Notes under the pieces: generated by a model
Databases searched by the model: none
Told to the model about the DNA's origin: nothing
The model's input: only the letters and a program-made list of their open reading frames with translations
In this document: piece by piece, positions 1 to 8,690 of the stretch
Layout of the letters: each line of letters starts with the position of its first letter
Numbering within the stretch: the stretch's first letter is position 1
Assembly: GCA_946413655.1 (NCBI GenBank)
Contig: CAMKLO010000015.1
Coordinates: 1-64,000, forward strand
DNA length: 64,000 nt
From: an uncultured Fibrobacter sp.
GTDB taxonomy: Bacteria > Fibrobacterota > Fibrobacteria > Fibrobacterales > Fibrobacteraceae
Direction: 5' to 3'
Translations under genes and position numbers: made by a program

Positions 1-104
1 GAAAATCAAAAGAAGCTGAATCCTTCAATTTGCAGGTTGGGATTACTCCTCTGCTGAACCCTTTGGATGGGCGTTTCGGTGCTGTTTTGGCGTTCTCGTT
101 TTAG
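1..104 (+). CDS. C-terminal end of an outer-membrane beta-barrel protein (partial)
   Basis: The third frame is open from the window edge to a TAG at 102-104. It encodes 33 residues ending ...GRFGAVLAFSF. Alternating hydrophobic residues and a terminal phenylalanine are typical of the last strand of an outer-membrane barrel, which the BAM complex recognises. Most of the gene lies outside the window, so its function cannot be told. It converges on the small minus-strand gene at 101-256, overlapping it by four bases. Confidence 0.5.
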   Translation, partial: KSKEAESFNLQVGITPLLNPLDGRFGAVLAFSF

Positions 105-256
105 CCTTGATTGTCTTGCTTTGGCTCGGCGGTTTCGTCATGTTCCTCGATTTTAGAGACTTTGGTGAACCAGTAGTCTTCGCTGTTGATGGAGCTCATG
201 TTGCCGATGAGCTGGTCGAGGTCGAGATTTTTGATGTCGTTGTTTTCGTTTGGCAT
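101..256 (-). CDS. small acidic hypothetical protein (51 aa)
   Basis: This predicted 51-residue acidic protein begins MPNENNDIKNLDLD and has no signal peptide or membrane segment. The frame stays open upstream to 469, but that extension translates the 36-bp tandem repeat as a repeated HCHASHVSIVFS peptide, so the ATG at 256 is preferred. Upstream lies an AT-rich AAATATATATT stretch with no clear ribosome-binding site. I recognise no family. Its stop overlaps the end of the convergent outer-membrane gene. Confidence 0.45.
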   Translation of the reverse strand: MPNENNDIKNLDLDQLIGNMSSINSEDYWFTKVSKIEEHDETAEPKQDNQG

Positions 257-279
257 GGTAATAATATATATTTTTCGAG

Positions 280-420
280 AAGGAGATGCCCGATCAGGTC
301 GGGCATGACAGTGTGAAAAGACGATGCTGACGTGGCTGGCGTGACAGTGTGAAAAGACGATGCTGACGTGGCTGGCGTGACAGTGTAAAAAGGAGATGCT
401 GACTTGGTCGGCGTGACAGA
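280..420. repeat. 36-bp tandem repeat with palindromic first copy
   Basis: Units begin at 307, 343 and 379, exactly 36 bp apart. The first two are nearly identical and the third has diverged. Bases 280-306 form a fourth, palindromic version (GATGCCCGATCAGGTCGGGCAT). It matches the TGTCAT-palindrome repeats at about 35898 and 39060. The block lies between two divergent small genes. Confidence 0.8.
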
Positions 421-436
421 GGAAAAGGTGGTTTTT

Positions 437-784
437 ATGTCGATTGCCGAATTTTCGAAGAAATTCCATGCGGATAAGCGCGGTAACTGTGCCATGGCGG
501 TTGCTTATGGTTACGCCCGTGCAACGGGCAAGTCCGAAGAAGAGGCAGTGAAGGCTGCCGAAATGTTCCGTGCTTTTGGTGGCGGAAAGGCTCCGGACGG
601 CTTGTGCGGGGCGCTCTATGCGGCGAAGATGATGCTACCCGACCATGCCGAATCGATTGAAGATGTCTTTAAGCGCGGCGCTCAGGGCTGTACCAAGTGC
701 AAGGAAATTCGCCCGAACAAGGTCATTCCGTGCAACCGCTGCGTTGAACTCGCCGGCGAAGCGCTGGACTTTTTGGAGAAATAG
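437..784 (+). CDS. C_GCAxxG_C_C family redox-type protein
   Basis: The 115-residue protein carries the pattern of the C_GCAxxG_C_C family: Cys18 in an N-terminal helix, a glycine-rich FGGGKAPDGLCGAL segment (Cys57), then paired cysteines Cys85/Cys88 and Cys99/Cys102. Members are thought to bind metal or act in redox reactions, but no reaction is established. There is no signal peptide, so it should be cytoplasmic. The ATG at 437 has a purine-rich GGAAAAGGTGG upstream; the longer frame from 404 starts in repeat DNA. The first cysteine sits in NCAM rather than the GCA that names the family. Confidence 0.75.
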   Translation: MSIAEFSKKFHADKRGNCAMAVAYGYARATGKSEEEAVKAAEMFRAFGGGKAPDGLCGALYAAKMMLPDHAESIEDVFKRGAQGCTKCKEIRPNKVIPCNRCVELAGEALDFLEK

Positions 785-1087
785 AGCTTAGAAAAAGGTA
801 TTAGATGACAGGTGTTTGGGTTTAGGATTTATAATCGCGGTAACGCCGCTAGATAATTAGGAATTTGGATTTCGGAATGATGAATTTCATTAAAGTATAA
901 TTCCTACTTCCTAACTCCGAATGGAATGTAGTTTCTAATCCCTATAGCCTACAACCTATCTAAGTTCTACAAGCGAAGCGTCTAAGCTCTATCGGCTAAA
1001 TAGAAGTAACTGGATGCTTCGGTTTTTTCCCCTCAGCATGACGAGGATGAAAGCTCCGTCTATTGCCCACTTCCAACTTCCTACTGC
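785..1087. repeat. gene-free stretch with degenerate CCTAATACC-type repeats
   Basis: No gene is visible in these 303 bases. The segment holds runs such as GGTATTAGATGACAGGTG (from 796) and, in the opposite orientation, TTCCTACTTCCTAACTCC and TAGCCTACAACCTATC (900-960), continuing to about 1108. At 1010-1042 there is one copy of the CTGGATnCTTCGG...CTCAGnATGACG palindrome also found at 8628 and 38510. Related word-repeats occur at 5036, 17064 and 51000. Confidence 0.55.
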
Positions 1088-1720
1088 CTACTTCCTACCG
1101 TCTACTAACCTCACATTCAGCAGGTCTTCTTCCCAAGCTTCTTTTTGCTTGCGGAGGTTTTCAAGGGCTTTATCGTCGGCAGAGCTTTCGTCGCGGGCTT
1201 GCATGAGCAGCTTGTAGCTTTCGGCAAGTTCGTTTGCGTGCGGGTAGTCCGGTGCGAGTTCCGACAGCGCATTCAAAATAGCTTTATCAGAATACAGGCG
1301 GGCAATCCCTTCGAGGGTGCGCTCGATGTACTTTTGCGTTTCGCTGTCGCGTTTAAATTTTTCGGCTTCCTCAAATTCGAGGGGCCTGATCTTGTCCATC
1401 CATTCGGCTTCGGCGACGTAAAGCTCGTTGTCCTCGGCGATGGCGTCCTTGTGTTTGTGGAGCTCCAGTTGCGTTTTGAGGAACGGACGGTAGCTTTCGG
1501 TGTCGATTTTCAGCGAAGCGCGTTCGGCAAAATCAGCCAAATTCCGTAAATTACCCTCGGAAGGGCTGTTCAGCAGGCATTCCTTAAGTACAGCCAGCTG
1601 GTCTTTGGGTGGAAGTCGCTTGAAAGATTCCGAACGGGTGCTGTTGGCACGGATTCTGAGTTGTAAAATGCGCAACAGCAAAAGCATCATGAGTGCGAAA
1701 AATAAAATAGACCAATTCAC
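1088..1720 (-). CDS. membrane-anchored hypothetical protein
   Basis: The 210-residue protein has one N-terminal hydrophobic segment (residues 4-20) and then a long charged, mostly helical region rich in Glu, Lys and Leu. This suggests a single-pass anchor with a cytoplasmic or periplasmic helical-repeat domain. I do not recognise a family. The start is GTG at 1720; a TATTTTTC element lies only five bases upstream on the minus strand and no Shine-Dalgarno sequence is seen, so the message may be nearly leaderless. Confidence 0.65.
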   Translation of the reverse strand: MNWSILFFALMMLLLLRILQLRIRANSTRSESFKRLPPKDQLAVLKECLLNSPSEGNLRNLADFAERASLKIDTESYRPFLKTQLELHKHKDAIAEDNELYVAEAEWMDKIRPLEFEEAEKFKRDSETQKYIERTLEGIARLYSDKAILNALSELAPDYPHANELAESYKLLMQARDESSADDKALENLRKQKEAWEEDLLNVRLVDGRK

Positions 1721-1922
1721 GGTGCGAAAAATAGAAAAACAACATCGAAATGAATTGAATGTCTGTCGAATTTTGTATAAAAGAGGGGCTTAAATCGTGA
1801 AATTTCTCAAAATAATCTGTTTTTACATATATTTTGCAATATTCAAAGACACTATTTGTGCCTAATTGGTTTATATTTAGGTGGAATTGTTGTAACCTAA
1901 TTATAGGTGGAGATTGGAATAT

Positions 1923-4900
1923 ATGAATATGAATAAATGGGTCCTATTGGGCTTACTGACGGGCGGCGCGACTCTGGCTCTCGCTCAAGCGTCCAAGGAT
2001 GTCCGTACACTTGATATTATTATACGCGACTTTCAGCCCAACCATTCGGATTTCGAGAACTTTTCCGAAGAAGCGGTGGTATATAAGGATGCCATTTACA
2101 ACTATATCTTCCCGGCGAATCCTGCTTCTCCTGCAAATGGGCTTGGGTCGAAGGATTTTGGCTATGATGTTACTTGGTATAGCTTGGAAAATCCCGCGGT
2201 GGGCAATTATGTGCATTCCTCTTGCGGTAACCGTGCTTCTGATTTTGTGAATAGGGCTAGGGGTATTCCGGATTATTTGTCTGTAGTGCTGGGAGCTCCG
2301 CGAATGGGTTCGGGTGTTCCTATCGGTAAGGATGGCTACCCGATGTACGCCAACCCTTATTTGCCGACTTATTTGCAGACGACTTCGGCTTACGCTGCTC
2401 AATATGAAGCCGCTAATGCCAATATGTGGAGTGGCGGCAACCTGCAAAAGCTCTATAACCAGCCTGATGCTGAGAAATTAAACAATTTGGTTCAAAATTA
2501 TCCGGACCTGGTTGATGATTATACCAAGGTCTATTACGCCAATAATGGCCAAAAAGATGCCGGTGTCTTGATGTACGGCGAATGCGAAGAATCTACAGAA
2601 CCCGGTATTATCCAGCGCGGTTACGCCAACGCTTCCGATGATGTTAAGGGCTTCAAATGCAGGGGCGGTAAGATGCTTTGGGTAAACCCGGTCATCTATA
2701 CGCCGGGCATGGTCCAGCCGTACCTCTTGTTCCCGGCTCCAGTTGAAGGTAAGATTGACATGTATAAGGCTGTCATCAACAGGCAATTGGATGCTAATCG
2801 CACCCCCATGAACTTGTGCGACAATACGCATTTTGAAGAGTGGTTCAACGATGTTCCGGGTGTAAATTTGCGCATCAATGCGACGATGGACATTCCGCCT
2901 GATGGTGCCGGCTCGAGATACTACGTCTATGACCACAACTTCAATAACGGTGGTTATTCTCCGCTGGATTCCATCGACCCTGTTTCAAGAGCCTGGATGG
3001 GCGAGGCCGCATGTAATCCGCTAATGCAGGAACCTTTCAACAAGGAATGCAAGCAGTTTGGTCCGCAATCGCTTTCCATTTTCTGCCCTCCGTATGACTA
3101 TAAGTGGGCTAGTACGCAGGCGGATTACAAAAAGTTGAGTACAGACTCCCTTTGCTATGACTGGCTCTCTTATGGTGGTCCGCGTGCTGTCAATGTCGGT
3201 GGTTCCAATAATAGTGCAGCACTCCTTGCGGCTACGAATTATGGCCTTGCGCATACGGCGAATGGTACGGTCAAGGGTAAAAACTATGACTTGACTATCG
3301 GCATGAAGCATCTCCGCAACTACGCCTTCACGATGATGGGTTATGCGAGCTTCAAGTATAAAAAGTCCAACCAGACTCCGCAACACGAAGTGTTCGAGTT
3401 TTCTGGAGACGACGATATGTGGATTTTCGTGGACGGCGTGCTTGTCGTGGACTTGGGCGGTGTGCATAACGCGGCTCCGGGCAAGGTCGATGTCGAGATT
3501 CTGGCTAAGAACAATCACGGTTGCCATCCGGGCGAACCTCTTTCGACTTATTCGAACTGCAACGGCTTTGACCCCAATACGGGGTGGGCTGACGGTTCCT
3601 GGCATCACTTGCACTTCTTCTATGCAGACCGCCAGTCTGATGGTTCCAATATTTACATCCGCACCTCTCTTGCCGAACTCGCTCCGTCTCGCTATGGCCA
3701 GCCGCAGGTGAACGATGTCGTGGTGAAGGTTGATGGTGATGGCGTGGCCCATAACAGCATGTATTTGACGGTACCGCTGGCTGATTCCAGTCTTATCGCC
3801 ATTAACAATCCGAATGTTCCGTCGATTCTAGTGCAGCGCGATGTGCCGGTGAAGACTCCGGATGGTCGCGATTCCCTTGTCACGATGATTTATGGATACT
3901 ATGTGACTTCGATGACAGGGCCTATCGACAAGGGCGCCTTGGGCCAGATGTACCAATTTGAAGGTGTCGTGAAGGATGCTGCCGGCAATGTTATCGACGG
4001 TGGACTTTTGGGTGGCGACCGCGTTGCCTTCAACGTGCCATGGAGCCAGCCTTTGCAGGACGGCGGTAACGAAGGTAACTATCCTGATTATGTCTGGAAC
4101 CAGCTGATGGCCTGGTCAACGAAGGTGAACTTCCATGTTGCGTCTTCTACAGGCAAGCGTGTGGAAGGCTTTGATGAAAAGGAAAAGTGGGGCCCGATTT
4201 CTTATACGGCTGTTGCTGTCGTGAAGGTTATTCCTGATGATGCGGCTATCGACCGTCCTGACTTTACGGAAGAATCCAAGAAGTTGACAGACATGGCCGG
4301 TAGCGGAACGCTCCCGCCGGACATGACGGCCGACCTCGTGTTGACTCCGATTCCTGCTGTAAGTGGCACCGACCCGATAAAGTGGGCTACGGATAACGCT
4401 GAACAAAATATGGCGTCTGGCGGTCATGGTGCTTCTGTCGTTTCGAATGGTGTTGTTTATGGTGCCGCTCAAGAAACCAATTCGACCCTATGCTATAGCG
4501 ATGGTTCTACCAGTGTTTCTAGCAAGTCGAGCAATGAATCTTGCACAAGATGGGCGTTCCCGACAACGCAGCCGTTCCATGTAAAGATTCGCGTGTTCGA
4601 CCATCTTGGACATTTTGTGAACGAGTACAGCAAGAAGGTGACGGGTGATGATTTCACCAATGCTTTGGCTGGTATGCGTGCTGGTTCGACGGGCAATGCG
4701 GCATCTGCAATATCTTGCAAGAGTAGCACTGGTGAAAATTTGCCGATGTATGGATCGACTGGCGCTATGCTTGCAACAATTAAGATGTATCCGGTAACGG
4801 ACAAGGGGCGTTTGCTTGCTACGGGTCCGTATGTCTATCAGATGACGGTCGTGAAAGAGGCGTATGAATACTGCTACATGAGTAATGGTAACGCCCCGAC

Positions 4901-4973
4901 GACGATGACGATGCCGTTCCAGCGTACGACGGAAACGATTAGACGCGGTTACCGTAGAACGCAGAGAAAGTAA
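1923..4973 (+). CDS. fibro-slime domain surface protein
   Basis: This is a secreted protein of 1,016 residues. The signal peptide ends near ALAQA (about residue 22). The mature N-terminus (TLDIIIRDFQPNHSDF) and a central PA14-like block with FEFSGDDDMWIFVDG, VVDLGG and WHHLHFFYADR (about residues 480-575) are the hallmarks of the fibro-slime family, large Fibrobacter proteins linked to the cell surface and fibre binding. The C-terminal part (about 860-1000) resembles a FlgD-type immunoglobulin-like domain. The ATG at 1923 has GGTGGAG ten bases upstream; an in-frame TTG at 1914 is less likely. The gene is monocistronic with its own terminator. The target polysaccharide cannot be read from the sequence. 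Confidence 0.88.
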   Translation: MNMNKWVLLGLLTGGATLALAQASKDVRTLDIIIRDFQPNHSDFENFSEEAVVYKDAIYNYIFPANPASPANGLGSKDFGYDVTWYSLENPAVGNYVHSSCGNRASDFVNRARGIPDYLSVVLGAPRMGSGVPIGKDGYPMYANPYLPTYLQTTSAYAAQYEAANANMWSGGNLQKLYNQPDAEKLNNLVQNYPDLVDDYTKVYYANNGQKDAGVLMYGECEESTEPGIIQRGYANASDDVKGFKCRGGKMLWVNPVIYTPGMVQPYLLFPAPVEGKIDMYKAVINRQLDANRTPMNLCDNTHFEEWFNDVPGVNLRINATMDIPPDGAGSRYYVYDHNFNNGGYSPLDSIDPVSRAWMGEAACNPLMQEPFNKECKQFGPQSLSIFCPPYDYKWASTQADYKKLSTDSLCYDWLSYGGPRAVNVGGSNNSAALLAATNYGLAHTANGTVKGKNYDLTIGMKHLRNYAFTMMGYASFKYKKSNQTPQHEVFEFSGDDDMWIFVDGVLVVDLGGVHNAAPGKVDVEILAKNNHGCHPGEPLSTYSNCNGFDPNTGWADGSWHHLHFFYADRQSDGSNIYIRTSLAELAPSRYGQPQVNDVVVKVDGDGVAHNSMYLTVPLADSSLIAINNPNVPSILVQRDVPVKTPDGRDSLVTMIYGYYVTSMTGPIDKGALGQMYQFEGVVKDAAGNVIDGGLLGGDRVAFNVPWSQPLQDGGNEGNYPDYVWNQLMAWSTKVNFHVASSTGKRVEGFDEKEKWGPISYTAVAVVKVIPDDAAIDRPDFTEESKKLTDMAGSGTLPPDMTADLVLTPIPAVSGTDPIKWATDNAEQNMASGGHGASVVSNGVVYGAAQETNSTLCYSDGSTSVSSKSSNESCTRWAFPTTQPFHVKIRVFDHLGHFVNEYSKKVTGDDFTNALAGMRAGSTGNAASAISCKSSTGENLPMYGSTGAMLATIKMYPVTDKGRLLATGPYVYQMTVVKEAYEYCYMSNGNAPTTMTMPFQRTTETIRRGYRRTQRK

Positions 4974-4994
4974 ATTTCATAGGATGTTGAAGAT

Positions 4995-5028
4995 ACTCCC
5001 CGTAGCGAAAGCTGCGGGGAGTTTTTTT
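4995..5028 (+). terminator. intrinsic terminator of the fibro-slime gene
   Basis: A 12-bp stem (ACTCCCCG + TAGC paired with GCTG + CGGGGAGT) closes on a GAAA tetraloop and is followed by seven T residues, 22 bases after the stop codon. Confidence 0.9.
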
Positions 5029-5035
5029 AGAAGTT

Positions 5036-5095
5036 GGTAGAATTTAGAGCTTAGAACTTAGTTGTTCTAACCCCTACGACCTGTAACCTACTTCG
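5036..5095. repeat. CCTAATACC-type degenerate repeat
   Basis: The segment contains AGAGCTTAGAACTTAG followed by CTAACCCCTACGACCTG and TAACCTACTTCG, the same word pattern as at 785-1108, 17064 and 51000. It fills the space between the fibro-slime terminator and the end of the minus-strand operon, and reaches the last codons of the mtaB-like gene. Confidence 0.45.
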
Positions 5096-6416
5096 CAATC
5101 AGCGCGAAGGGTTCCGCGTCGATGATGCGGACGCGGAGCGTTTGCCCGGCAGGAAATGAACCCTGGAGCGCGACAGGGCGGTAGGCTTCGTTGCGGGCAA
5201 TCGTTGTGCCGCTGCGGTGGCCGGGCTTCTCGGTGATGACCATGCATTCGTCGCCAATCCACTCGCGGTTGTTTTCGAGGGCGATTTGCTGGAACGTCTC
5301 GGCGAGAATCGCGGAGCGTTCGTGTTTGATGGTATCGGGGACAGCTAAGTTTCCGGATTCGAGATGTGTGCCGCTTGTCGCTGATTCGAGATGCGCGGCG
5401 ACTGTGCCTGGGCGTGCGACGAATCGTGTGATGTTGCAGACTGTCGGGCGGGTTTCTTTCAAAAGTTCAAGTGTGTCGTTGAAGTCCGCAGCAGTTTCGC
5501 CGGGATAGCCGACGATAAGGTCGGTGCTGAGCGTGAACTTGCTGAAGCGTTCCGAAAAAGCGTGAGCGAGGGTCGCGTAGTCGCGTGCTGTGTGGCGACG
5601 GTTCATCGCTTTGAGAATGTTTTCGCTGCCGCTCTGGACGGGAATGTGGATGAACTTGTAAACTCGTTCGTCTGTGAAACAGTCGAGCAATACTTCTTGA
5701 TAACCGAGAACGTGGCGCGGGTTGCCCATGCCGAGACGAATGCGGTAATTGCCGTTCACATGTGTTAAAATGCGCTGCGTGAGTTCGGCCAGGTTTGTGC
5801 CGATGTCAAAGCCGTAGCAGGCGCAGTCTTGACCTGTGAGTTGAATTTCAAGGCAACCGTCATCGATGAGCGCTTGGACTTGATCGACGATATCGTTTGG
5901 CGCAAAGCTATGGAGGCGTCCTTTGACGAGGTGCGTGCTGCAGAAGGCGCAGGCGTCGAGGCAGCCTTCTTCGATGTTTACGATGCCAACGAATGGCGAT
6001 TCGCGAAGGACGTTCTTGTGGCGAGTGATGGACCCGTTGCGTTCGCTAGTACGGTCTTGTGTTACGTTACCCGAAATAGAAATAAATTGCGGGTCGTTTT
6101 CGAGATCTGAAAGCGTTGTGAATTGCACTTGGGGAACGACTCGAATTGCTTCTTCGCGAAAATCTTTAGGGGCGCAACCCGTGATATAAACGGGAACATT
6201 CGGGTATGTATTGGCGGCCTTGCGTAAGAGTTTCATGGCGCCTGCATTGCCTTTGACTGTGCAGACGTTTAAATAAAATGCTTCAAGTTGTGTGGACGTT
6301 GTGACACTTTCCTCCGGAAATTCAAACGAAACTTCGGATTTTTTTGAAAGAATGCGCGCGATTTTTTCGCCGTCGCCGAAGTTGGCTGCACAGCCTTGGC
6401 TTAAGACCACTATCAT
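5088..6416 (-). CDS. mtaB: tRNA t6A37 methylthiotransferase, MtaB/CDKAL1-like
   Basis: This radical SAM enzyme of 442 residues should add a methylthio group to N6-threonylcarbamoyladenosine at tRNA position 37. The N-terminal UPF0004 domain has Cys9, Cys52 and Cys81 for the auxiliary cluster; the NVCTVKGN context around Cys52 is nearer to archaeal/eukaryotic CDKAL1-type enzymes than to RimO or MiaB. The radical SAM motif is Cys152-x3-Cys156-x2-Cys159. A TRAM-like domain ends the protein. The ATG at 6416 overlaps the upstream stop as ATGA. About twenty extra residues with a repeated HLES word interrupt the region near 5341-5398. It is the last gene of yajC-def-spoIID-mtaB. Confidence 0.85.
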   Translation of the reverse strand: MIVVLSQGCAANFGDGEKIARILSKKSEVSFEFPEESVTTSTQLEAFYLNVCTVKGNAGAMKLLRKAANTYPNVPVYITGCAPKDFREEAIRVVPQVQFTTLSDLENDPQFISISGNVTQDRTSERNGSITRHKNVLRESPFVGIVNIEEGCLDACAFCSTHLVKGRLHSFAPNDIVDQVQALIDDGCLEIQLTGQDCACYGFDIGTNLAELTQRILTHVNGNYRIRLGMGNPRHVLGYQEVLLDCFTDERVYKFIHIPVQSGSENILKAMNRRHTARDYATLAHAFSERFSKFTLSTDLIVGYPGETAADFNDTLELLKETRPTVCNITRFVARPGTVAAHLESATSGTHLESGNLAVPDTIKHERSAILAETFQQIALENNREWIGDECMVITEKPGHRSGTTIARNEAYRPVALQGSFPAGQTLRVRIIDAEPFALIAK

Positions 6417-7657
6417 CTTGTGAATTTTTCCAGCGTGATGCCGGGATAATAGTGTGTTAGAATTTGTATGTAGCTTTGGCCGGCTTGTGCGCGGGCACGC
6501 GCCCCCATTTGGCAAAGTCCGACGCCGTGACCGAAACCCTTACCGTTGAAAACCCATTTGTCACCATTTTTGGTGATGCGGAAAAAACAGGAGGGGAGAA
6601 TAGTTGAGCCGCGTTTGAACAACCAACGAATCTTGTCGGCTTTGCACGTGAAGGAACCGTTGTTGGTGACGATTTCGAGCGTGTGGATGCGCCCGCTCGC
6701 GAGCGTGTCTAGAATGTGCATCGACTTGACGCTAGAAAAACTGGGGACATTCGCTTTGGCTTCCTTTGCGTTTATCTGGAATAAATCGCGAAGTTCATCT
6801 TCGTCAAATTCACGAACCCATTCAGTGTAGCTGGATTCCTTGCACCAGGGCGTTCCGTCAGGGCGTAAATCAGGTTTGCTCTTGAGATAAGGGTGGTCGG
6901 GTCGGCCCCATGTAGCGACGCCTTCTGTTTGCCCTCCGCAGGTCGAGTGGTAATATGCCGTGATGAATTCGCCGTTGTAGGTCATCACGACACCTTCCGT
7001 TTCGCGGACTGCTTTGTCTGTAATTTCGGTAGCGCTTTGCAATCCTTTGTAAACCTGATCGCGAGTGTCTGCGTAAATGTCAAAACCGTGCGAATGGCGG
7101 CTTCCGAAGTGCTTGTAAGCGTAAGTGCGAGCCGCGACAGCTTGTGCCTTGAGCGCTTCAAATTTCGATTCGTCAAGCTTGCCGATTTCGTAAGGGAGTA
7201 CTCCTCGCAGATAACCTTCCATGTCGATGGAGTTGATCGCAGTGAGTTTGTTTCCGTTGGCTGTGATGGTGAATTCGCCTTCGTAGCAGGCTTTGTTGAG
7301 GGACGCTTTGTCTGTAGCGATGGCGATGCATCCGTCAACGGCCTTGAATACGCGATGGTCTGCGGTTTGCTGGCGCTTGCCTTTTACCTTGATTTTGAGT
7401 TTCCCTCGCGATGCTGTGATGTGCATTTCTTCGCCTTTTTGGCGAACGTAAATGTTCGGAACACCGACAAACACGCCTACTTGGATAGGACGGTCGAGGT
7501 CGCGGGAAATCTTTTGGGGAACGATGTCCTGCTCGGATATGTCGCTTGACTCAATTGTGCCGTATTCGTCTTCATCGGCCGCAAAAGATGGGGTCGAGAA
7601 GGCGATTGTTGCCACAGAGAATATGGCAAAAGCAGAAAATATCCGGAGCAGACTCAT
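6413..7657 (-). CDS. SpoIID/LytB-domain lytic transglycosylase-like protein
   Basis: The 414-residue protein has a signal peptide ending near SFAADE and a SpoIID/LytB domain over most of the remainder. Visible motifs include YLRGVLPYEIG, KAQAVAARTYA, YHSTCGGQTEGV and a C-terminal GFGHGVGLCQMGARA. SpoIID acts on denuded peptidoglycan glycan strands; in non-sporulating bacteria the homologues are thought to take part in wall remodelling during division. It starts five bases after def and is coupled by ATGA overlap to the mtaB-like gene. Confidence 0.9.
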   Translation of the reverse strand: MSLLRIFSAFAIFSVATIAFSTPSFAADEDEYGTIESSDISEQDIVPQKISRDLDRPIQVGVFVGVPNIYVRQKGEEMHITASRGKLKIKVKGKRQQTADHRVFKAVDGCIAIATDKASLNKACYEGEFTITANGNKLTAINSIDMEGYLRGVLPYEIGKLDESKFEALKAQAVAARTYAYKHFGSRHSHGFDIYADTRDQVYKGLQSATEITDKAVRETEGVVMTYNGEFITAYYHSTCGGQTEGVATWGRPDHPYLKSKPDLRPDGTPWCKESSYTEWVREFDEDELRDLFQINAKEAKANVPSFSSVKSMHILDTLASGRIHTLEIVTNNGSFTCKADKIRWLFKRGSTILPSCFFRITKNGDKWVFNGKGFGHGVGLCQMGARARAQAGQSYIQILTHYYPGITLEKFTR

Positions 7658-7662
7658 GGACC

Positions 7663-8202
7663 CTATTTTTTCTTGAGCTTGGCTTGAGTTTCTTTTGCCA
7701 TCTTGCGGAGCTTCGACTGGTTCAGCGTACGATCCGATGTCGAGATTTTATCGACAAAGAGGTCGCCGTTCAGGTGGTCGCATTCGTGCTGGATGCAACG
7801 GGCGAACAGGCCTTCGCAGTTATGAATTTCCTGGGCTTCGCCGTTGATGTCGAAGAATCTGACCACGACTTTGTCCGGACGGACGACGTTGCAGAAAATA
7901 TCCGGGAGCGAGAGACAGCCTTCTTCGTAATCGGTGGGCTTTGCGTCCGGTTCAGCTTCCCACTCCGGGTTGAACATGATGTGCGGGCGCGGTTCCTCTT
8001 CGTCGGGAATAGCGGTATCGATGACCACGAGCCGAATATTCTTGCCTATCTGCGGAGCGGCAAGTCCACAACCGGGAGCGTCGTACATGGTTTCGAGCAT
8101 GTCTCTAGCCAGTTGACGGAGCTCCGGCGTAATTTCGGTGATGGGCTCGCATTTTTTGCGAAGCACCGGGTCGCCGTAAATTTTGATGGGGAGAATAGCC
8201 AT
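7663..8202 (-). CDS. def: peptide deformylase
   Basis: Peptide deformylase removes the formyl group from the starting methionine of nascent proteins. All three family motifs are present: GCGLAAPQIG (residues 44-53), EGCLS with metal ligand Cys96, and QHECDH with His139, catalytic Glu140 and His143. At 179 residues it has the usual length. It begins two bases after the yajC stop, so the two are probably co-transcribed. Confidence 0.97.
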   Translation of the reverse strand: MAILPIKIYGDPVLRKKCEPITEITPELRQLARDMLETMYDAPGCGLAAPQIGKNIRLVVIDTAIPDEEEPRPHIMFNPEWEAEPDAKPTDYEEGCLSLPDIFCNVVRPDKVVVRFFDINGEAQEIHNCEGLFARCIQHECDHLNGDLFVDKISTSDRTLNQSKLRKMAKETQAKLKKK

Positions 8203-8204
8203 GA

Positions 8205-8567
8205 TTACTTCTTTTCTTCGACCTTGGCGGACGTGTCGTTGTTGAGGACGCGGAGAATGGCTGCCTTTTCAAATTCGATGGTAGAGGTGCCGGTACGGAG
8301 CGTGATGATGTTTTCTTCCATGCTGGCGATGGTGCCGATGATGCCTGCGGCGGTCATGACCTTGTCACCCTTCTTGAGCTGCTTGCGCATTTCGTCCATC
8401 TGCTTCATTTCCTTCTGCTTCGGGCGGATGAAGAAAAGCCACATCACCACAAAGAGGAGAATGAGGGGGAGGAAACTGGCGAGAGCACCCGGCTGTTCCG
8501 GCTGGGCGGCATCCTGTGCAAAAGCGGCGATGGAGGAAAGAGTCACGAGAAGTGCAGAGAGTTTCAT
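8205..8567 (-). CDS. yajC: YajC, accessory subunit of the SecDF translocase
   Basis: The 120-residue protein begins with a hydrophobic N-terminus, has one main membrane segment (about residues 28-47, ending WLFFIRPKQKE) and a basic KQLKKGDKVMTAAGIIGTI segment typical of YajC. YajC associates with SecD and SecF in the inner membrane. The start has AAGG seven bases upstream. A TATTTTTC element lies further upstream on the minus strand, so this gene probably begins the yajC-def-spoIID-mtaB transcript. No secD or secF is nearby. Confidence 0.92.
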   Translation of the reverse strand: MKLSALLVTLSSIAAFAQDAAQPEQPGALASFLPLILLFVVMWLFFIRPKQKEMKQMDEMRKQLKKGDKVMTAAGIIGTIASMEENIITLRTGTSTIEFEKAAILRVLNNDTSAKVEEKK

Positions 8568-8627
8568 AATAAACCTTTTTGGGGGTTGAATGTTTTGTTC
8601 GATGGAAAAATAGAAATTTTTGATGCA

Positions 8628-8658
8628 CTGGATTCTTCGGCTACGCCTCAGAATGACG
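8628..8658. repeat. CTGGATTCTTCGG...CTCAGAATGACG palindromic repeat
   Basis: This 31-base imperfect palindrome matches copies at 1010-1042 and 38510-38550. It lies between yajC and the end of the cyclic-nucleotide-like gene. The same word family is widespread as an intergenic repeat in many bacteria. Confidence 0.65.
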
Positions 8659-8690
8659 TTTAAAGCATAGAACGCTTGTGGCCACTCATC

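Noticed and set aside
280..420. Tandem 36-bp repeat as a possible CRISPR array
   Set aside because: The units abut directly with no spacers between them and no cas gene lies nearby.
257..469. Longer start of the small minus-strand gene at 101-256
   Set aside because: The extension only translates the tandem repeat and has no ribosome site; kept as an observation, not as the gene start.
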